A DNA stretch of 25,141 bases from positions 1 to 25,141 of the IMG/VR virus record IMGVR_UViG_3300037502_000527. One strand, given 5' to 3'. The stretch is from a virus. The translations under genes and the position numbers were made by a program. The notes beneath the pieces were generated by a model, which searched no databases, was not told the DNA's origin, and saw only the letters and a list, made by a program, of their open reading frames with translations. The stretch's first letter is position 1. Every line of letters begins with the position of its first letter. Of this stretch, positions 21,090 to 25,141 are shown piece after piece.

Positions 21090-21118
21090 ATTATACCATA
21101 AGAATGGTTATTTGTCAA
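21090..21118 (-). promoter_or_regulatory. exact-consensus sigma-70 promoter for virion genes
   Basis: On the minus strand, TTGACA (21118-21113), a 17-base spacer and TATAAT (21095-21090) match the housekeeping promoter consensus in every position. Transcription should begin near 21083 and run through the tail and internal-virion genes towards 14103. Confidence 0.88.
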
Positions 21119-21126
21119 CTAATTTA

Positions 21127-21396
21127 TTACCATTTTACTTTGTCAGCCCAATATGCCGCTGACATCTTACCTTTTGCTATGTTCTTAGCGTGTCTTGCTT
21201 TAAAAGACTTTTGTCTAGCTTTCTCAGAAGCTGTTTTAGGGGCAGATCCTGCACCACTTACACCTTGTTGACCAAATCTAATTAACTTTTCTTTTTCACC
21301 TACTTTAGCAACCACTGCATGGCTTTTAGTAGGATGGCTTGGAGTTCTCTTTGGTTTATTAAAACCACTAAAAGTTTCTTTGCCTTTTTTAATCAT
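21127..21396 (-). CDS. small basic phage protein (DUF6321-like)
   Basis: An 89-residue, strongly basic protein ending in 'ARQKSFKARHAKNIAKGKMSAAYWADKVKW', of which the stretch 'RQKSFKARHAKNI' and the final 'AAYW' are familiar from a conserved protein in many marine phages; I believe it is the family DUF6321. It has many Lys and no Cys. It probably binds nucleic acid or serves in the virion; function unknown. Its ATG overlaps the stop of the preceding small gene (ATGA), and it has AAGAAATG rather than a classic site. Confidence 0.7.
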   Translation of the reverse strand: MIKKGKETFSGFNKPKRTPSHPTKSHAVVAKVGEKEKLIRFGQQGVSGAGSAPKTASEKARQKSFKARHAKNIAKGKMSAAYWADKVKW

Positions 21397-21545
21397 TTCT
21401 TCCTCGCTGTTTTAGCACTTTGTTTAAATGCTTTAGCAGTGGGAGCACCTTTAGCCCCCACCTTACGCATCTTCTCACCTGATCCTGCTGCTATTCTTTT
21501 ACGCTTAGCATGGATGTTAGCATAGAGTCCTTGCTTAGTAGCCAC
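21393..21545 (-). CDS. small lysine-rich protein, GTG start
   Basis: The 50-residue frame starts with GTG at 21545 and ends in ATGA shared with the next gene. The 'ATKQGLYANIHAKR' opening followed by 'RIAAGSGEKMR' and a Lys/Ala tail is a pattern I know from many phages as a small conserved hypothetical. Very basic, with no membrane segment. It overlaps the upstream gene by 11 bases. Possibly a DNA-binding or virion protein; unproven. Confidence 0.72.
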   Translation of the reverse strand: MATKQGLYANIHAKRKRIAAGSGEKMRKVGAKGAPTAKAFKQSAKTARKK

Positions 21546-21666
21546 GCTTTGCACCAGTTTTTTTAGGTTTAGAAACCATTTTCTTATTAGTTTTCTTTGC
21601 GTACTCTTTAGCTTCTTTTTTTCCCTTAGATGTGTAACTAAATTTTTTCATTCCGACCATTGGCAT
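21535..21666 (-). CDS. tiny lysine-rich protein
   Basis: The 43-residue product is about one-third Lys plus Arg, starting 'MPMVGMKKFSYTSKGKKEA'. A good AAGAGG site lies 8-10 bases before the ATG. It is first of three consecutive small basic proteins and overlaps the second by 11 bases. Similar short basic proteins are widespread in marine phages; function unknown. Confidence 0.65.
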   Translation of the reverse strand: MPMVGMKKFSYTSKGKKEAKEYAKKTNKKMVSKPKKTGAKRGY

Positions 21667-21678
21667 AATTATTTCCTC

Positions 21679-22113
21679 TTAGTTAAAGTTTCTTTTACCT
21701 TTGTTATCTATAATTAAAGCTTGTTTCCTTGGTGCTACTCCTTTAACAGTTGGGATAGAAATATGTATCCAACTATCAAATTCTAGTATGACCTGATCGT
21801 AAGGTATATTAGCATCGACAATGGCTCTGACCACAGCATTAGGAGACATTCCCTTGACATTAAAGTCAGCTGCACATCCTTCACAATGTTGTGATGTTTT
21901 ACTTCCACCCACTGCTTCATTAACTTCCCTCGATCTATATCCTGAACTAATCAGGAGTGGTTTATTAAATAGTTTACGCACTTGCTCTAAAAAGAATGCA
22001 AGTCTTTCTAAGTTATCTTTTACTTTAGGAGGAGGAGTATTATCTATCCCTCTTCTTGCTGCTATTTGACTGAAAGTAAGTTCTTGTAAGTTAAAATTAG
22101 GACTTAACTTCAT
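21679..22113 (-). CDS. endolysin, M15-type peptidase
   Basis: A 144-residue peptidoglycan peptidase of the M15 (D-Ala-D-Ala carboxypeptidase/L-Ala-D-Glu endopeptidase) family. The zinc ligands are His76 and Asp83 in 'SQHCEGCAADF' and His117 in 'WIHIS'. 'SSGYRSREVNEAVGG' (56-70) is the usual substrate-side loop. No signal peptide is present, so export depends on the holin, whose gene overlaps just upstream (ATGA). It should break the cross-links of the host wall at the end of infection. Confidence 0.9.
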   Translation of the reverse strand: MKLSPNFNLQELTFSQIAARRGIDNTPPPKVKDNLERLAFFLEQVRKLFNKPLLISSGYRSREVNEAVGGSKTSQHCEGCAADFNVKGMSPNAVVRAIVDANIPYDQVILEFDSWIHISIPTVKGVAPRKQALIIDNKGKRNFN

Positions 22114-22475
22114 TTCTTCTTAGCATAGAATAGACTACGTTCAGCAAACAAATAGAACCCTACAGCACTTGCAAAGTTATCTACTTCAGGAGTAGAAGTA
22201 CCTTGTAGGTGCATAATTACCCATGTAGAAAGCACAAGAAGCCCTATGATAGGTCTCATTAACCTAACAATAGCTTCTACCCATAGGTAAGATGGATTAC
22301 CACCACCAGCTTCATTCATGACTTTAAAGAACTCTAAATCAATCTGCTTCATTTGAGCATATTGCTCTATAGTAGCTGGTTTAAACTGATCAGGAGCTAC
22401 AAATCTATTGATAAGTGACTTACCTAAATCTACTGCTAAAGGTCCTAATGCTGCTAATATCGTTACTGGATCCAT
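22110..22475 (-). CDS. holin, GTA_holin_3TM-like
   Basis: A 121-residue membrane protein matching the three-span holin family of gene transfer agents and phages. It has an N-terminal hydrophobic segment, a central charged helix, the marker 'WVEAIVRLMRPIIGLLVLS' leading into a span (about 75-91), and a last hydrophobic stretch (101-118) before a Lys tail. It should form holes in the inner membrane that release the endolysin, which is encoded directly downstream. Start and stop overlap both neighbours. Confidence 0.8.
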   Translation of the reverse strand: MDPVTILAALGPLAVDLGKSLINRFVAPDQFKPATIEQYAQMKQIDLEFFKVMNEAGGGNPSYLWVEAIVRLMRPIIGLLVLSTWVIMHLQGTSTPEVDNFASAVGFYLFAERSLFYAKKK

Positions 22476-22759
22476 TATTTCACCTCTACTGGATAAAATC
22501 TATCTACAGGAAACTCACTAAAGTCTCCACCTTCCCATTGAATATTAATTAAGTTTCCGTTAGGAGACCAACAAGCTTTCATTACTTGCTTATCTATTCT
22601 TTGAGCTACAGCTCTAAATCCTTTTGTAGGACATTTCTCTTTAGAGAGAACAATACGAACATTCTCGTTATACTGCATAACCATGTATTCTTCTGCTTCA
22701 GCTTTATGGATGTAAAATAGTGTTGCTAATATTAAAAGTAAATATATTAAATGTTTCAT
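22475..22759 (-). CDS. secreted protein of the lysis cassette, function unknown
   Basis: The 94-residue product begins with a clear signal peptide (Lys/His, a Leu/Ile core to about residue 17, then 'KAEA' before Glu-Glu as the likely cleavage site). The mature part has two cysteines (in 'KCP' and 'ACWS') that could pair. No spanin coiled coil is visible, but the position beside the holin suggests a role in lysis or the periplasm. It overlaps the upstream gene by four bases (ATGA). Confidence 0.6.
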   Translation of the reverse strand: MKHLIYLLLILATLFYIHKAEAEEYMVMQYNENVRIVLSKEKCPTKGFRAVAQRIDKQVMKACWSPNGNLINIQWEGGDFSEFPVDRFYPVEVK

Positions 22760-23115
22760 AGTGCCTTTCTATCAAAACCAAATAGTTCACCTATTATTTC
22801 TGCCTTCTCTCTAAAACTCTTTCTATGTACATTATAAGAAGGATCTTTATCTAAATAAAGTTTTAGATGAACCATCTCATGTGCAATAGTAGTTACAACT
22901 GTTATAAAATGCTCTTGGTGTTTTGTACCAATAACCATTTTAAATGGCTTCATGTGCATCTGACCTAGTAGGTCTATTTTATGGTCAACTACAAACTTAA
23001 TCTTTCGAGATGAAGGAAGCTTCCATGTATTAAATGGGTATATTTTTGTTAGCATCTCATAGATTGCTCTAATAGATGCCTCAGTAATAAGCTCTTTACT
23101 TGATTGACCAGCCAT
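22756..23115 (-). CDS. SprT-like zinc metalloprotease
   Basis: A 119-residue protein with the zinc motif HExxH (His79, Glu80, His83) in 'IAHEMVHLKLY' and a third ligand His97 in 'VHRKSF', typical of the SprT/Spartan family of metallopeptidase domains. The N-terminal 40 residues are helical. SprT-like proteins cut proteins bound to DNA in eukaryotes; phage versions have no established role. It has no zinc ribbon or signal peptide. Possible uses are capsid or tail maturation, host-protein cleavage, or peptidoglycan-associated work. Confidence 0.8.
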   Translation of the reverse strand: MAGQSSKELITEASIRAIYEMLTKIYPFNTWKLPSSRKIKFVVDHKIDLLGQMHMKPFKMVIGTKHQEHFITVVTTIAHEMVHLKLYLDKDPSYNVHRKSFREKAEIIGELFGFDRKAL

Positions 23116-23260
23116 GCGACATAGCCCACATATACACTAATGCCGCTAGAGCTATTGCCCCAATACTACGAAGAGACCATCTACCAAACTTGGTAAATTG
23201 TTTATCTAACCACTCTTCTAATGCCTCTTTAATGGCTTCTTTTTGTTGATCAGGAGTCAT
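23096..23260 (-). CDS. small membrane protein with amphipathic N-terminus
   Basis: The start is set at the ATG overlapping the previous stop (TAATG at 23260). The 54-residue protein has a charged amphipathic helix (1-25) and one membrane span (about 32-50, 'SIGAIALAALVYMWAM'). This layout is common in marine phages near lysis genes. It may be a second holin or antiholin, or an unrelated membrane protein. It overlaps the SprT gene by 20 bases. Confidence 0.6.
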   Translation of the reverse strand: MTPDQQKEAIKEALEEWLDKQFTKFGRWSLRSIGAIALAALVYMWAMSHGWSIK

Positions 23261-23625
23261 TATTCTACCTCTACTTTGTCCCAAGTTGTAGTTTCTTCAT
23301 TCCATGTGTAGCGACCACCGTCTGTAGGATAATCTACAGGTGCTTTCCATTGTGCTGTTGTTTCATCTAATAACCATGAAGCGTAAGGTTGAGGTGGTAT
23401 AAATGCGTCTAACTCTGCATCATACTTGTAACCAATACCAGCATAGTTCTTACGGATGTTACCGTTGTAAGATGTTTGTTTCCAATTACCACCGAGTAGG
23501 TTGGTGCAGAACGCAATACCAATTGCTTCGTTCTCTACACCGTCTTTATCGGCTGTGTCTTGATTAGCCACTACAATGACTTGTGTTACTATGTTTTCTT
23601 CGTTAAGTTGTGCAAAATGTGCCAT
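23260..23625 (-). CDS. conserved marine-phage protein next to tail fibre
   Basis: A 121-residue protein ('AHFAQLNEENIVTQVIVV' opening, then 'WKQTSYNGNIRKNYAGIGY' and 'DAFIPPQPYASW') of a family I recognise from many T4-like cyanophages and marine phages, close to tail-fibre genes, annotated as hypothetical. It looks beta-rich and aromatic. An accessory or chaperone of the fibre is possible from position only. CAGGAGAA precedes the ATG. Confidence 0.7.
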   Translation of the reverse strand: MAHFAQLNEENIVTQVIVVANQDTADKDGVENEAIGIAFCTNLLGGNWKQTSYNGNIRKNYAGIGYKYDAELDAFIPPQPYASWLLDETTAQWKAPVDYPTDGGRYTWNEETTTWDKVEVE

Positions 23626-23636
23626 GTGTTCTCCTG

Positions 23637-25141
23637 TTATCTTGCGTTACTATTTTTAAATGGATGTTCTGCAAACGCTGCATAAATAAAATTTTGTCCT
23701 GATGCATTTACAGCGTTATCTACAATACGCATTTTAAAACCATTTGATAAAATGTCAGCATATGGGACAGTAAATTCTGCATTTGATATGTCTGCAGCCA
23801 AGCCTAAATTAGCAATATTAGAAGTGTTTCTAGATGTATCTAATATTAGCCATCCACCAAAACCACTTGTTGTTATATTTTTAATCATAATCCATTTAGG
23901 CCTAAAACCTGTAAAAATAAATGGCCCATCAGCATTACCATTACCAGCATAAGAACCAAAGCGACTAAACCCTGCTATTTCTGCCCAGCAATAGGCTACA
24001 AATGTCCCACCATTTGCATTGTTGTCGCCAATTGTTCCAATACTAAATACTGATGATGTTGGATTTGTATTATTCCACCAATTTCCACCAGGTATAACAT
24101 TTTGATTTGTTGCATTGTCTGTTGTATTTAATTGCAAGAAAAATTGATTTCCAATATTTATATTAAAAACTGGCCAATTTACAACACCATTTCTACGTTT
24201 AATAATAATCATTTTTGGCGCAACACCAAGTCCATGACCTACAGTAGAGGCACTTCCTGTTCCTGTATAAGTCACAATACTAAACCCAGCAGTTGCATTT
24301 ACAGATACAGTAGATGTAATAGAGCCTTGTGTGTTAGATGATGTTGAACCTTGTCCAGCTTGCCATTGCCATGCAACATAAGTTGTGTTTCCATTAAAAG
24401 CGCCAGTATCAAAACCTAATGTAAATCCATTAGAGTTAAACGATGTTACTCCTGTGCTATATGTTCCTTCAGCTGTAGTGTTATTTGAAACTAAATACTT
24501 ATTAGTTCCTCTTACAGAATCAGTAAGAACATGGTCAAGTGCTAACCCTCTTGATTTAATCCAAATTAAATCTGATTTAAATTGTCCTTGATTTACAATA
24601 GTCTGACCTGTAGTATTACCTGTATATGTAGTTGCATCCATAAACCTATTACCCTGTAATATAGTTGGATTTGGCAAGTTGAAAGTATTCAACGCCAAAT
24701 ACCCTGTAGGTGGTGTGTATGTGAATGGTCTTTGACCAAAGTTAAAATTAACTGTTTGACTATATGTATTAATAAAAGGAAATAAGTCAGCTGGTAATGA
24801 TGACCATGTAGCATTAGTGCCAGCAACAGGGTCGCCAGTAGCTGCAAGAGTTGAGTTATACCAAGTGTTATTTCTACCAAACCATGCTCTGTTATTATCT
24901 CTATCTATAGCAATTTGTAAAACATCTCCTGCTGTAAATGTAGAACCAGAACCAGATTGAGAACCAGCAGTAAGAACATTAGATGATGATGTTGCATCTA
25001 CACTATATGATGCGGTATTACTATTACCACCAACATTTAATGGGTTAGCTGCTGTAGCCAAACCAAAATTAACACCTATAGAACCAGATGTTGTTGAAGT
25101 TATAATACCTTCAAAATAAAACTTACCAGATGGTATGGTCA
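23637..25141 (-). CDS. SPRY-domain tail fibre protein (5' end beyond the window)
   Basis: The reading frame stays open to the right edge, so the true start is outside; the in-frame TTG at 25061 is internal. At least 500 residues are present. The visible N-terminal part is a SPRY/B30.2-type beta sandwich ('SGKFYFEG', 'GDVLQIAIDRDNNRAWFGRN', 'FPFINTYSQTVNFNFGQRPF'). A long beta-rich C-terminal region follows with repeated elements of the sort 'DLIWIKSRG', 'GTNKYLVSNNT', 'TYVAWQWQAG', 'SIVTYTGTGS' and 'PKMIIIKRR'. This fibre layout is frequent in marine phages. It is a likely receptor-binding or fibre protein. Confidence 0.78.
   Translation of the reverse strand, partial: TIPSGKFYFEGIITSTTSGSIGVNFGLATAANPLNVGGNSNTASYSVDATSSSNVLTAGSQSGSGSTFTAGDVLQIAIDRDNNRAWFGRNNTWYNSTLAATGDPVAGTNATWSSLPADLFPFINTYSQTVNFNFGQRPFTYTPPTGYLALNTFNLPNPTILQGNRFMDATTYTGNTTGQTIVNQGQFKSDLIWIKSRGLALDHVLTDSVRGTNKYLVSNNTTAEGTYSTGVTSFNSNGFTLGFDTGAFNGNTTYVAWQWQAGQGSTSSNTQGSITSTVSVNATAGFSIVTYTGTGSASTVGHGLGVAPKMIIIKRRNGVVNWPVFNINIGNQFFLQLNTTDNATNQNVIPGGNWWNNTNPTSSVFSIGTIGDNNANGGTFVAYCWAEIAGFSRFGSYAGNGNADGPFIFTGFRPKWIMIKNITTSGFGGWLILDTSRNTSNIANLGLAADISNAEFTVPYADILSNGFKMRIVDNAVNASGQNFIYAAFAEHPFKNSNAR

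Noticed and set aside
23637-25061. Tail fibre starting at 25061
   Set aside because: The codon is an internal TTG. The frame stays open to the right edge and the upstream residues continue the SPRY-like domain, so the gene is truncated by the window.
1-25141. Temperate-phage signs, tRNA genes or CRISPR arrays
   Set aside because: No integrase, repressor-operator region, attachment site, cloverleaf sequence or regularly spaced repeats were seen on either strand.

Overview
The window is a gene-dense, AT-rich stretch of a tailed bacteriophage genome, almost certainly a short-tailed (podovirus-like) lytic phage. Three things support this: a T7-type replication set (zinc-finger/Toprim primase, DnaB/gp4-type helicase, family A DNA polymerase, ssDNA-binding protein, gp6-like 5'-3' exonuclease), a T7-like order of tail and internal-virion genes, and the absence of long-tail genes. 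A B12-dependent class II ribonucleotide reductase, the small-gene repertoire and the AT-rich base composition suggest a phage of aquatic, probably marine, Gram-negative bacteria, loosely in the SIO1/HMO-2011 style of podovirus. This placement is inference; no terminase, portal or capsid gene lies in the window. The promoters seen are host sigma-70 type, and no phage RNA polymerase gene is visible.

Layout. (1) 1-4401, plus strand: about 22 small early genes, nearly all of unknown function and many very acidic, starting with a single-gene unit (promoter, gene, terminator). One encodes a SleB-like cell-wall hydrolase. (2) 4389-11221, plus strand: replication and DNA metabolism. Primase and helicase are separate overlapping genes, not one T7 gp4-like fusion. 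The DNA polymerase is split into an exonuclease/thumb part and a palm/fingers part, with two small genes between them. Then come the SSB, 5'-3' exonuclease, HNH nuclease, two small proteins and a DEDD exonuclease with a zinc ribbon. (3) 11231-14076, plus strand: two small exported or lipoprotein-like proteins, a DUF3310 protein, a small helical protein, the class II RNR and two small proteins, closed by a strong terminator at 14079-14101. (4) 25141-14103, minus strand, converging on that terminator. Read in transcription order: SPRY-domain tail fibre (cut by the right edge), a conserved marine-phage protein, a small membrane protein, a SprT-like metalloprotease, a secreted protein, holin, M15 endolysin, three tiny lysine-rich proteins, an exact-consensus promoter (21118-21090), then gp11-like and gp12-like tail proteins, a tail-collar fibre, a GNAT-like gp13 analogue and three internal virion/ejection proteins.

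How it works together. Host RNA polymerase reads the plus-strand early and replication genes and, from its own promoter, the minus-strand virion genes. Genes are packed head to tail, and stop and start codons often overlap (TAATG, ATGA), so translational coupling is widespread. The RNR supplies deoxynucleotides, primase-helicase and the two-piece polymerase copy DNA, and the exonucleases process ends or recycle host DNA. The minus-strand genes build the tail, ejectosome and lysis system. No gene-free stretch exceeds about 110 bases. No tRNA, CRISPR array, insertion sequence or integrase was seen. The most unusual feature is the split DNA polymerase with its two-gene insert (7508-7794).
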